64,000 bases of DNA from TMED23 sp964566055 (lineage in GTDB: Bacteria; Pseudomonadota; Alphaproteobacteria; Rhodospirillales; UBA2165), in the NCBI GenBank assembly GCA_964566055.1, contig CAZMHI010000002.1, positions 1 through 64,000 of the forward strand, written 5' to 3'. Each line of letters opens with the position of its first letter. Position 1 is the first letter of the stretch. The notes under the pieces are model-generated. The model searched no databases and had not been told where the DNA came from. It saw only the letters and a list, made by a program, of their open reading frames with translations. Below are positions 17,501 through 24,216 of this stretch, one piece after another. Position numbers and translations under genes: made by a program.

Positions 17501-17734
17501 CCGATTTTTATGTCCACCTTAACCAGTGTCTTTGGCATGTTGCCTTTGGCAATATTCCCAGGCGCGGGCTCTGAGCTATATAGCGGCTTAGGCTCGGTAG
17601 TTATCGGTGGATTGTCTCTTTCAGCAATTTTAACGTTACTTATTATACCACCATTACTCAGCCTATTTTCATTTTCCTTAAAACCAAAACGTATTGAAGC
17701 CCCAGCTGACGTGATTAACTCGCCAGCAGAATAA
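14546..17734 (+). CDS. RND-family efflux pump permease
   Basis: A 1062-residue resistance-nodulation-division transporter, proton-driven and trimeric in the inner membrane, exporting substrates from the periplasm or membrane. The N-terminus (IELAIKRPVAVLSVVLMIVLMGFVAL) is TM1; two large periplasmic loops and the typical TM2-6 and TM8-12 groups follow. The TM4 region reads GMVVDAAIVVLEN, so only one of the two adjacent proton-relay Asp residues of AcrB is present. Many RND sub-branches carry this variant. Start and adaptor stop overlap (TGATG), so both are translated together. No outer-membrane factor is adjacent. Substrate is unknown; drug/lipid-type export is more likely than metal, but this is inference. 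Confidence 0.93.
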   Translation: MPLIELAIKRPVAVLSVVLMIVLMGFVALQLIPIQLTPDLRKPVVAIFTPWPGASPTEVEREITTRQEEALTGLDGLEEISSTSRDGLSRIRLEFSIDTNMDKALMLIGNSLTNISGIPDDARQPRIRTRDSEDNPIAWFVINKLPGNEKDIQTYGAFLEDFLADRLERIPGIALANVYGGKRREIQVIVDPQKLARFGLAVPDVINAMRNANASVSAGVVEEGKRRYIVRTDNELVDEERIENLIVRTQVDQITGRIARVRVSDVAKVSFSFKKAHTYILNNGNKSIVSNVVRDTGVNVIEVMENVRAAVKELNEGSLRQAGLVLRQVHDDTIYINSAIGLVQQNIVVGGLLAALILMLFLRSIRATVIISLAIPVSVIGSFVAMAALGRSINVISLAGIAFAVGMVVDAAIVVLENIFRLRQQGKSPFEAALHGAKQVWGAVFVSALTTVMVFVPILVMKLEVGQLFRDIAVAISVAVLLSLIVSITVIPALSNKMLAGPVKDFSHALRLPVIDHFARFFYRFVLGYARRVVDSKKLALATIVVVCGVTGVATWAFLPKLEYLPEGNRNLVIARIATPPGYNLDAVREIAANTFNRLRPNLWEPGTEPVQEADGPVKMSRFWFVIRRGFTIAAGAAVDPTRTKELIPIIRRAIFQEPGSRGFVFQTSLFGRGFGGGRNINLDISGSDLNDVLEVAGRAFQTVARMFPRSQGNQVRANPGLQNASPEIRLVPDPRALSDNGMTAKELGQTVDTFNDGMRVAEVTVGGNRMDLTLMGPDKYVSRTESISNLPVVTRSGLILPASSLAKVVVTSSPDQIRHLERVRTVTLRIRPSRAVALEVAMDQVRSDVMDKLKAEGLPPGVSIKMGGTADALTKTFDSMLLNLFLALVIVYLVMAILFESFIYPFIIIFTVPLATAGGVAGLTILNTIRFQALDMLTLLGFVILIGIVVNNAILLVHQTLIHVREEGMNATDAIMEATRNRVRPIFMSTLTSVFGMLPLAIFPGAGSELYSGLGSVVIGGLSLSAILTLLIIPPLLSLFSFSLKPKRIEAPADVINSPAE

Positions 17735-17749
17735 TTGATAGGATTAAAA

Positions 17750-18088
17750 ATGAATTATCCAACAAAAGAATTTGTCACAACCTCAAAAGAATGCGCCGCA
17801 AACGGCACGACGGTATTAAAATCAATGGCCAACCATCACCGCCTTTTAATTCTCTGCTGCCTCAAGCAAAAGGAATATTCGGTTGGCGAGTTAGAAGAAA
17901 TTGTCGGCCTCAGCCAATCAGCTTTGTCTCAGCATCTCGCCAGATTACGCAAAGATGAAATGGTAGAAACTCGGCGTTCGGCACAGACAATTTATTACAG
18001 CCTGCCGGAAAATCAGGCGCGGAAAATTCTCGATAGCATGTGCACCATTTTGACCACCCCAAGTGGCGAGCGTATCGGGAACTGTTAA
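17750..18088 (+). CDS. ArsR-family regulator, SqrR/BigR-like
   Basis: A 112-residue winged-helix repressor. The recognition region QSALSQHLARLRKDEMVETRR (about residues 57-76) and YYSL wing are typical of ArsR proteins, closest by eye to the BigR/SqrR/YgaV group that senses persulfide through a reversible Cys-Cys tetrasulfide. Cysteines sit at 15, 36, 37, 98 and 112; Cys36 or Cys37 with Cys98 could form the sensing pair (about 61-62 apart, against 66 in the characterised proteins, so alignment is needed). The start ATG at 17750 has ATAGGA before it; a TTG at 17735 is possible. Just downstream is a persulfide dioxygenase, the classical BigR/SqrR-type target. Confidence 0.85.
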   Translation: MNYPTKEFVTTSKECAANGTTVLKSMANHHRLLILCCLKQKEYSVGELEEIVGLSQSALSQHLARLRKDEMVETRRSAQTIYYSLPENQARKILDSMCTILTTPSGERIGNC

Positions 18089-18109
18089 AGCGTTATCTTT
18101 TTAACCGTA

Positions 18110-18134
18110 TTTTCACGTATAATTTATGTGAAAT
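18110..18134 (+). promoter_or_regulatory. Dyad operator over a TATAAT -10 box
   Basis: ATTTCAC (18110-18116) and GTGAAAT (18128-18134) form a perfect 7-bp inverted repeat with an 11-base spacer. A perfect TATAAT lies inside it (18118-18123). A dimeric repressor bound here would block the promoter of the downstream persulfide dioxygenase gene. The adjacent ArsR-type regulator is the obvious candidate ligand. Confidence 0.55.
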
Positions 18135-18203
18135 TCCCCGCTATTGTCGGTAAAATTAAATTATCGTTCAATTAATTTTTGTTGATATCGGGGGTAAGTG
18201 ATC

Positions 18204-19256
18204 ATGCTGTTGCGTCAATTATTTGACAGTGAATCCTGTACTTTTACCTATTTACTGGCGTCAGGCACGGGCGCTGAGGCACTAATTATTGACCCGGTGG
18301 CCGGCAAACTTGACCGCTATCTTACTCTTATAGACGAACTCGGCCTACACCTAATGAAGGCCATCGATACCCATGTTCATGCCGATCATATTACGGCCCT
18401 CGGTGAGCTTAGGGATAAAACCAACTGCATCACCGTGATGGGCAAGGAAAGCGGCGTTGATGTCGTTTCCATGCGCGTCGAAGATGGCGACAAAATCGAA
18501 ATTGATGGTATCTGCCTTGATGTAATTTACACTCCCGGACATACGGATGACTCTTACTGTTTTTATACCCCTGGCATGGTCTTCACCGGCGACACCCTAT
18601 TTATCAGAGGCACCGGACGAACCGATTTTCAGCACGGCAGCGCCGCGCAGGCGTATGACTCATTGTTCAATAAAATACTGACGCTGCCGGACGAGACAAT
18701 TGTCTATCCAGGCCATGATTATAAGGGCGACAGCACCAGCACCATCGGTGAAGAGAAGGCCTTTAATCCACGCCTGCAGGTGAGCTCTGCTGAGGAATAT
18801 ACCGAGATCATGGAAAATCTTGGTCTGCCCAATCCAAAAATGATGGATGTTGCGGTTCCCGCCAACCAGCAGATCGGCATGAGCCAGCAAGAACCCGAGA
18901 TTACCGAACGCACGATCCCGGCAATTGATGCGGTCTCGCGGAATGATGGAGGCGCAGCCATATTCATTGATTTGCGCGAGGACCCAGAGCGCAGCAAAAA
19001 CGGCGTTATTCCAAACTCAGTCCACGTTCCCTATGCCAGCCTCGCTGACTTCATTAAACCCGGCGGGATGCTGGCCGCCCTTTCGCAACAGTCTGACCGT
19101 CAATTGATGTTGTATTGCGCCTACGGCGAACGATCGGCAATGGCCTTAAAAGAATTACGGGCAGCAGGCTTTAAAAATGTCCGGCATCTGGGCGGTGGCA
19201 TCGATGCCTGGGTCAATGCCGAAGGTCCGATTGAAGCTGCGCCTCAAGACCATTAA
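18204..19256 (+). CDS. Persulfide dioxygenase-rhodanese fusion (ETHE1-like/Blh type)
   Basis: A two-domain 350-residue protein. Residues 1-230 form an ETHE1-like metallo-beta-lactamase-fold dioxygenase: THVHADHIT gives His57/His59/Asp61/His62, and the mononuclear iron ligands are expected at His57, His113 (TPGHTDD) and Asp130 (FTGDTLF). GRTDFQ and the PGHDYKG loop follow. Residues 245-345 are a rhodanese domain with active-site Cys305 in CAYGERS. Such fusions oxidise glutathione persulfide to sulfite and transfer sulfane sulfur, detoxifying sulfide. GGGGGTAAG precedes the ATG at 18204; a GTG at 18198 would add two residues. It ends overlapping a convergent hydrolase by four bases. The SqrR/BigR-like gene upstream supports this role. 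Confidence 0.92.
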   Translation: MLLRQLFDSESCTFTYLLASGTGAEALIIDPVAGKLDRYLTLIDELGLHLMKAIDTHVHADHITALGELRDKTNCITVMGKESGVDVVSMRVEDGDKIEIDGICLDVIYTPGHTDDSYCFYTPGMVFTGDTLFIRGTGRTDFQHGSAAQAYDSLFNKILTLPDETIVYPGHDYKGDSTSTIGEEKAFNPRLQVSSAEEYTEIMENLGLPNPKMMDVAVPANQQIGMSQQEPEITERTIPAIDAVSRNDGGAAIFIDLREDPERSKNGVIPNSVHVPYASLADFIKPGGMLAALSQQSDRQLMLYCAYGERSAMALKELRAAGFKNVRHLGGGIDAWVNAEGPIEAAPQDH

Positions 19257-20290
19257 ACCCGCTGGAAGCGGTCGATGCCGTCTGGATGTTCGGTGCGCTT
19301 AAGTCTACCTTCGTCTTCCAGCAAGCGAATATGGGAAACCGCCTCGCCGGTGGCAAAAAATTTACCGGCATGATCAAGTTCTTGAGGAAATAATTTCTGC
19401 GCAACTTCAAGAGCCGAGAGCGGCTCGGCACAAATCTCGCGCACTTTTTCCAGCCGTTCATCATGGTGTTCGATAAATTGATCGAGGCGGGTATGCAGGC
19501 CTGTAAACGGCGTGTTGTGGCTTGGCAGAACAATCACCGAACTGGGCAGGCGCCGCAATTTTTCATTGCTGTCGAGAAAATCTTTAAGCGGATTGGCATA
19601 GGGCTCGTGAGAATGGACCAAGACCGTTGGCGAAATTTTCGGCAATACCTGATCGCCGGCTATCAGCACATTCAATTCTTCGCAATAGAGACAAGCATGC
19701 TCCATGGCGTGACCTAGACCGACAATCACCTGCCAGCTATTCCCGCCGATATCAATGCTATGACCATCCCGCAGGCGCTCATAACGCTCGGGCACTTCCT
19801 CGTATAAATGCTCGGCCGACACCAGATGCCGGCTATATTCGTCCAGTTCATCCTCCGGCACACCGACCCGGCTCAAATATTGATGATAAAATTCCGTGTT
19901 CGCCATCGGACCGCGGGAAACGATGCGGCCAAAAGTCCACTCTTCCCGCGTGATAGCCAACTCGGCGCCATATTCACGATGTAACCAGCCGCCCAAACCA
20001 ATGTGATCCGGATGAGCGTGCGTGCAAATCAAACGCTTGAGAGGCTTACCATTGAGCAGTCGGCTAAAAATATCGCGCCAGATTTCCTTGGTGCGATCAT
20101 CCCTAATGCCGGTATCAACCAGCACCCAGCCGTCGTCTTCTTCCAACATCCATAGGTTTATATGATTCAACTGGAAGGGCAGCGGCATTCTGATCCACCG
20201 GATACCGGGCAGAACTTCATACACCTCGCCCGGTTCAGGGACATGTTCAGTCAGAAATTCAACGGGTCTGGTTTCGGTAAGTGTCGTCAC
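19253..20290 (-). CDS. Metallo-beta-lactamase-fold hydrolase with C-terminal winged-helix domain
   Basis: A 345-residue MBL-fold hydrolase. The di-metal motif THAHPDHIG is at residues 90-98, the next ligand in GLGHAMEHA, and Asp in IAGDQVL. The C-terminal 70 residues (KVREICAEPLSALEVAQKLFPQEL...AVSHIRLLEDEGRLKR) look like the BLACT winged-helix seen in LACTB2/glyoxylase II-like proteins. The substrate is unknown; thioester or glyoxalase-type hydrolysis is typical of the family. It is convergent with, and overlaps by four bases, the persulfide dioxygenase, which is also an MBL fold but clearly a different subfamily. Confidence 0.85.
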   Translation of the reverse strand: MTTLTETRPVEFLTEHVPEPGEVYEVLPGIRWIRMPLPFQLNHINLWMLEEDDGWVLVDTGIRDDRTKEIWRDIFSRLLNGKPLKRLICTHAHPDHIGLGGWLHREYGAELAITREEWTFGRIVSRGPMANTEFYHQYLSRVGVPEDELDEYSRHLVSAEHLYEEVPERYERLRDGHSIDIGGNSWQVIVGLGHAMEHACLYCEELNVLIAGDQVLPKISPTVLVHSHEPYANPLKDFLDSNEKLRRLPSSVIVLPSHNTPFTGLHTRLDQFIEHHDERLEKVREICAEPLSALEVAQKLFPQELDHAGKFFATGEAVSHIRLLEDEGRLKRTEHPDGIDRFQRV

Positions 20291-20324
20291 GAGATATCAA
20301 TTACTCTTAAAAGGTTTTCGCCAA

Positions 20325-20347
20325 CATTGTTCGTCTGGCTAACAATG
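20325..20347 (-). promoter_or_regulatory. Inverted repeat upstream of MBL hydrolase
   Basis: CATTGTT and AACAATG form a perfect 7-bp inverted repeat with a 9-base spacer, 35 bases upstream of the reverse-strand hydrolase start. It could be an operator for that gene; no regulator can be assigned. Confidence 0.3.
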
Positions 20348-20422
20348 CGGCACAACCTATAGAGCGCGGGCGGGAATAGCAAGCAAGCTGATTGCTGACT
20401 CCAAGACCTATAGTTCCAAAAC

Positions 20423-21238
20423 TTAGTTGACTTTTTCGGGCGGCAGGCTGAGGCGGATCCAAGCTAGTTCCTGTTTTATGGCTTCCAGGCTGGGCTTGTT
20501 CTCCACGTTCATCGCTTCATTGATAATTTCAAGCCGGATGGCGGCAGGTAGCCGCTCCAAGTTCTCAAGAAACAGGAATTTGATCGAAGGCCGGATAGTA
20601 TCTGACGTCAACAGCCCCAATATCAAACGTTTGCGAATATCGACTCTAAGATTACCGGCTTCCGAAAGTTCAAAAAACTCAGCGACAAACGTCCGCGGTT
20701 CAAGATTGCCATCGATCAGCTGGCGGAGATTTTCTTTAAGCGCTTCGGTATAGCGCTTGCGGCTGAGCGCCACGAACTGTTTCGCGTTGCTATGAACTTT
20801 ACCGATAATTTTGGGATTGAAGGCGCTTTCGGTCACCAGCCCGACGCATTGTTTAACGACCGGATGTTTGGAGGTTTCGCCCAGCATCGAAAACACTTCT
20901 GAGATCAGCGGTGTGCGTTTCGGCACGGCACTCATCCGCACCGCCGCTGCTACCGACATTGGCGAGTCCGGATCACGCGTCGCTACCATGGCCAACGGCA
21001 AGGGGTCTTCAAGGGATTGGAGATCAATATCAATATTAAGCAGATGTTCCGGCATCAACAGTTTATTGTGCCCATCCGGCACCATCAGGGGCTGCTTGTT
21101 CTGATAGCTCTCTTTAAGATCAAGCGCCAGTTTCAAGCCGTCTTGGGTAATGCCTAAATTATTTGCTGGATGGTTTTCTTGATTGGGGTCCGATTGCACT
21201 GGATGGCTGTGTTGGTCGGCTAGGTATTCATTGGTCAT
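20423..21238 (-). CDS. Hypothetical protein, helix-rich
   Basis: A 271-residue protein that I do not recognise. The first 60 residues are polar and low in hydrophobics (His/Gln/Asn-rich), so probably flexible. Residues about 85-270 look like successive amphipathic helices (for example VRMSAVPKRTPLISEVFSML and TIRPSIKFLFLENLERLPAAI), reminiscent of helical-repeat scaffolds, but no named domain is evident. No signal peptide, membrane segment or cysteine cluster is present. It is preceded on its upstream side by a CCGGT/ACCGG hairpin at 21263-21279 and flanked by a long non-coding stretch. Codon use looks like the neighbours, so it is likely a real gene. Confidence 0.6.
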   Translation of the reverse strand: MTNEYLADQHSHPVQSDPNQENHPANNLGITQDGLKLALDLKESYQNKQPLMVPDGHNKLLMPEHLLNIDIDLQSLEDPLPLAMVATRDPDSPMSVAAAVRMSAVPKRTPLISEVFSMLGETSKHPVVKQCVGLVTESAFNPKIIGKVHSNAKQFVALSRKRYTEALKENLRQLIDGNLEPRTFVAEFFELSEAGNLRVDIRKRLILGLLTSDTIRPSIKFLFLENLERLPAAIRLEIINEAMNVENKPSLEAIKQELAWIRLSLPPEKVN

Positions 21239-21556
21239 TCAAGTTCGCCCTTATGAGTTTGTCCGGTTCTTAAGACCGGTAAACGCTAATCCACTAAAAT
21301 GCTCACCCTTAATCGGGATTCGCTTTATGCCTTCTTTAATGACCTAAATTTATTGCCAAAGTGTTTAGATTTGATGACTGGGCGCGAGAAACATCAAAAA
21401 ATTCCGTTGGTGGTCGAAATAAAAGAGATTGAGGCGTTCGTTGGGCCGGCTGAATTTCATTTTAAAGTGAAAATTAATGGAGATTGCAGCCTCTGATCGC
21501 CTACCCGGTTTGCGAACCAAATCAACTTTTTGGCTAAATTTTCCGATCGTGGCCGT

Positions 21557-21578
21557 AAAAACGGCTCTGTTTAGAGCC
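21557..21578 (-). terminator. Possible minus-strand terminator
   Basis: On the minus strand GGCTCT-AAAC-AGAGCC forms a perfect 6-bp hairpin followed by GTTTTT. No gene on the minus strand obviously feeds it, so it may end an unannotated transcript or be part of a regulatory fold. Confidence 0.35.
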
Positions 21579-21827
21579 TGATATAAAAAATAATTCATAT
21601 TTCTGCGAGACTCGCGAGAGTCGTATTTCTTAAAATAAATCAATGATCTAACGAAATTGAAACCTTAAAGAGTTCTCAAATAAGCCTTTGAAAAGAATCA
21701 CTTAATAGGCCTCGCGCCGAAGTTGAATCAGCAAGATCACTATCACAATCTAAAGTTAGTCTTTTTCGAGGTGAGTCATTTTTGCCACAATATGATGTAT
21801 AAACCACTACATGCAGTGTTCGACCCG

Positions 21828-21856
21828 TTGACACCCAACAGCATTTTGCATATCAA
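21828..21856 (+). promoter_or_regulatory. Sigma-70-like promoter
   Basis: A consensus TTGACA (21828-21833), a 17-base spacer and TATCAA (21851-21856) predict a start near 21863. It drives rightwards to the small gene at 22011, giving a leader of about 148 bases. Confidence 0.5.
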
Positions 21857-22010
21857 TGATTCAAAGCGCTCGACCTGCTGATTTTATTGGGAGTCGTGAA
21901 AATCGGTTGAGATTCGAGCACATAAAATCGGTGCCGTAGAATGACGGTCCACCCATCAGGAAGGCGAAATGAAAGGATTATCAGGCCACGAATAAAGGGG
22001 GTGTGCTGAG

Positions 22011-22223
22011 ATGTACACAGTCTATTACACAGACGAAGATGCGCCGGAAGAAACACGGATTGGGATGGTCTCTGCGCCAAATAGTGCGATCGCCCATCGG
22101 ATTGCGGAAATGCAGTTCATCAACAGCCGGATTCACAAAGTGATGGAACTGACGCCACCGGATGAAGAAACCAGATATCCCGGTGCCCGGTTTATCAATG
22201 GCGAGTTTCAACCAGTTAGCTAA
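22011..22223 (+). CDS. Small hypothetical protein (70 residues)
   Basis: A 70-residue soluble, acidic protein (MYTVYYTDEDAPEETRIG...). I do not recognise it. The amino-acid pattern is protein-like, with a strand-like start, then a helix (SAIAHRIAEMQFINSRIHKVMEL) and a tail PGARFINGEFQPV. A consensus-like promoter lies 150 bases upstream, and a purine-rich stretch (AAAGGGGG, though somewhat far) precedes the ATG. It stands alone just left of the assembly gap, with a strong terminator just right of it. Confidence 0.55.
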   Translation: MYTVYYTDEDAPEETRIGMVSAPNSAIAHRIAEMQFINSRIHKVMELTPPDEETRYPGARFINGEFQPVS

Positions 22224-22269
22224 AGCAGTTTAACATTAGCTTTTACTCTCGGAATTACGGGGGCCCTTT

Positions 22270-22279
22270 NNNNNNNNNN
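22270..22279. other. Assembly gap (10 N)
   Basis: Ten undetermined bases interrupt the sequence. A run of exactly ten is a common placeholder, so the true gap size and the physical linkage of the two sides are unknown. Confidence 0.95.
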
Positions 22280-22301
22280 GCTTGAGAAGGCAACGGGGGA
22301 T

Positions 22302-22340
22302 AAGGATGCGGTTCAGATTTGGATCGCATCCTTTCTTTTT
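22302..22340 (+). terminator. Rho-independent terminator
   Basis: AAGGATGCG (22302-22310) and CGCATCCTT (22325-22333) form a perfect 9-bp stem with a 14-base loop, followed by TCTTTTT. It would end plus-strand transcription, either of the 22011 gene or of something lost in the gap. It lies just beyond the stop of the reverse gene at 22347. Confidence 0.85.
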
Positions 22341-22346
22341 AAACGT

Positions 22347-23156
22347 CTATTTTTTAGCACAGTTCTGTGTATGCCAGTTTCTTAGATAAACCTGGCGAAT
22401 TTCAACATCGACCTTGGCAGCTTTTAACTTCTCCAAGGCTGCCCTAAAAACTTGAACAAGTTTCCGGTCTGTCCCTTTGCTGAAAACCATCCAAAGCGGA
22501 TTGGATAATTCATCAATTCGAATTACCGGTTCAATTCGGTCACCATCAAAACCTTGCTTACAAACATTAGCCCTGGCTACAAACGAGGTCAGCGGCAACA
22601 TCGTAAACCGGTTTCGAAATAACATTTTAATCCCTTTGCTGAAATGGGAGTAGGTGACGTAATTCACCCCGTTTTCAAATCCCATTTTTTCTAATAAATC
22701 TTGGGTGTTACTGCCGACCTGGACACCAACGCGATATCCAGCACGCCGCAAATCTGCAAGTGTTTGTGTTTTAAGCTGTTTATTTTTTTTCTGCTTATAA
22801 AAATAAATTTTGTACGGAGAAACTTCGCCCACCCAGAGAAATTTCGACTCTCGTTTTGCTGTTCTTGAGATTGAAAATAAAAGTGTATTTGGATTCTTCT
22901 CGACTACGCTCAAGGCACGACGCCAGGGTAAAATCTTAACACCTGACGAGACTATTTTATGTGACTTTGAAACCTCGTCAATTACCCGCCTGACAAGATC
23001 GACAACATAGCCTTTGACTTTGCCATCAACATTCATCTGCAAGGGCGCAAAGGCGGGTGCAATGACATTGACTTTAATCGGCTGGCCGGCCAGCGAATGC
23101 CCAGACATGCCAATCGTAATCACAGCCATTAAAACAAGGACAAATCGAATACTCAT
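22347..23156 (-). CDS. Orphan periplasmic substrate-binding protein (SBP_bac_3 type)
   Basis: A 269-residue exported protein with a signal peptide at residues 1-23 (hydrophobic VLVLMAVITIGMSG, then SLAGQ). The mature part has the SBP_bac_3 layout: an N-terminal lobe with GYVVDLVRRVIDEV, LPWRRAL and LFSISRTAKRESKF, then YRVGVQVGSNTQDLL starting the second lobe. Such proteins bind amino acids or related small solutes. No ABC permease or ATPase is adjacent, so transport is not assured; it may serve sensing or a distant transporter. It is divergent from mak. Four similar orphan genes occur elsewhere in this window. Confidence 0.8.
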   Translation of the reverse strand: MSIRFVLVLMAVITIGMSGHSLAGQPIKVNVIAPAFAPLQMNVDGKVKGYVVDLVRRVIDEVSKSHKIVSSGVKILPWRRALSVVEKNPNTLLFSISRTAKRESKFLWVGEVSPYKIYFYKQKKNKQLKTQTLADLRRAGYRVGVQVGSNTQDLLEKMGFENGVNYVTYSHFSKGIKMLFRNRFTMLPLTSFVARANVCKQGFDGDRIEPVIRIDELSNPLWMVFSKGTDRKLVQVFRAALEKLKAAKVDVEIRQVYLRNWHTQNCAKK

Positions 23157-23295
23157 AAAACCTCATTAGTCCCATTAAGGTGCTATTTAGTATATGGTAT
23201 TCAAGGTAACTAAACCACAGCAGCAAATCTGAAGAAATCTTGTATTCCAGTCCGAATCACGCCACAATACGAAACGAACACAACGAGAACAAATA

Positions 23296-24216
23296 ATGCG
23301 TATTGGTATAGACTTGGGCGGCACCAAGATCGAAGCGATTTGTCTTGCAGCGGATGGAACTGAGCTGGCACGCCAGCGGATTGCCTCACCTCAAGATGAT
23401 TATGATGCCACCATTCAAGCCATTGCCGGACTTGTTGCGGATATTGAACGAGAGACCGTTCAATCTGGATCAATTGGAATCGGTATTCCGGGCACAATTT
23501 CGCCGGCCAGTGGCTTGATAAAAAATGCTAATTCAACCTGGCTGATTGGCAAACCACTCGATCAGGATCTAGCTGTAGCACTTGGCCGCCCGGTCAGGCT
23601 CGCCAATGACGCCAATTGTTTTACGTTATCTGAGGCGACAGACGGAGCGGCAAAAGGTGCCGCCATCGTATTTGGCGTGATACTCGGCACCGGCGTCGGC
23701 GGCGGCATTGTCATCAAGGGTGAAATCATCACCGGGCCGAATTCAATTGCCGGCGAATGGGGGCATAATCCCCTGCCTTGGATGACAGACGATGAACGGC
23801 CCGGGCCGGAGTGTTATTGCGGGCAATCAGGTTGTATTGAAACTTTTTTAAATGGCGCCGGATTGGAAAATTTGTATCCAGCAAAAAGCTATCAGGCGGG
23901 CTCCCTCAGTGCTGAAGAGATTGCCAAACTGGCAGCCAATAATGAAGCGGTCGCTGGCATGGCAATAGAGAAATATGCCGGGCGTTTGGCCCGAGCTTTG
24001 GCCTCGGTGATTAACGTGCTGGACCCTGAGGTGATTGTACTCGGCGGTGGTTTATCGAATATTGATCAACTCTACAAACAGGTGCCTACACTTTGGCAAC
24101 GATGGGCGTTTTCAGATGAAATTTCGACCAAGCTGGTTAAAAATCAGCACGGCGATTCCAGCGGCGTCAGGGGTGCCGCCTGGCTCTGGCCGGAAGATGA
24201 AATGGCGGGGTCTTAG
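23296..24216 (+). CDS. mak: Fructokinase, ROK family (Mak-like)
   Basis: An ATP-dependent sugar kinase of 306 residues, phosphorylating fructose or another hexose. The ROK architecture is complete: DLGGTK phosphate loop at residues 6-11, ANDANC with the catalytic Asp, ILGTGVGGGIV, the Zn-binding signature with GEWGHNPLPW and CYCGQSGCIETF, and VLDPEVIVLGGGLSN. By eye it is very close to E. coli Mak along the whole length, including the GDSSGVRGAAWLWP end. It directly abuts dinB: the TAG stop is followed at once by the dinB ATG, so the two are cotranscribed although functionally unrelated. Confidence 0.9.
   Translation: MRIGIDLGGTKIEAICLAADGTELARQRIASPQDDYDATIQAIAGLVADIERETVQSGSIGIGIPGTISPASGLIKNANSTWLIGKPLDQDLAVALGRPVRLANDANCFTLSEATDGAAKGAAIVFGVILGTGVGGGIVIKGEIITGPNSIAGEWGHNPLPWMTDDERPGPECYCGQSGCIETFLNGAGLENLYPAKSYQAGSLSAEEIAKLAANNEAVAGMAIEKYAGRLARALASVINVLDPEVIVLGGGLSNIDQLYKQVPTLWQRWAFSDEISTKLVKNQHGDSSGVRGAAWLWPEDEMAGS

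Larger units (their letters stand above)
21239..22010. other. 772-base gene-poor stretch with several hairpins
   Basis: Short frames here are not convincing. Visible elements are a CCGGT/ACCGG hairpin (21263-21279); overlapping, mutually exclusive hairpins GCCGT/ACGGC (21552-21565) and GGCTCT/AGAGCC (21563-21578); a GACTC/GAGTC hairpin near 21609-21622; and a plus-strand promoter at 21828-21856. The predicted leader from about 21863 to 22010 holds GCTCGA/TCGAGC and GGTG-CCGT/ACGG-CACC pairings. No known riboswitch was recognised. Confidence 0.5.

Noticed and set aside
21299..21496. Possible 65-residue protein on the plus strand (and a 92-residue frame opposite)
   Set aside because: No convincing ribosome site, promoter or recognisable pattern; the two overlapping frames cannot both be real. 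Left as unsupported.
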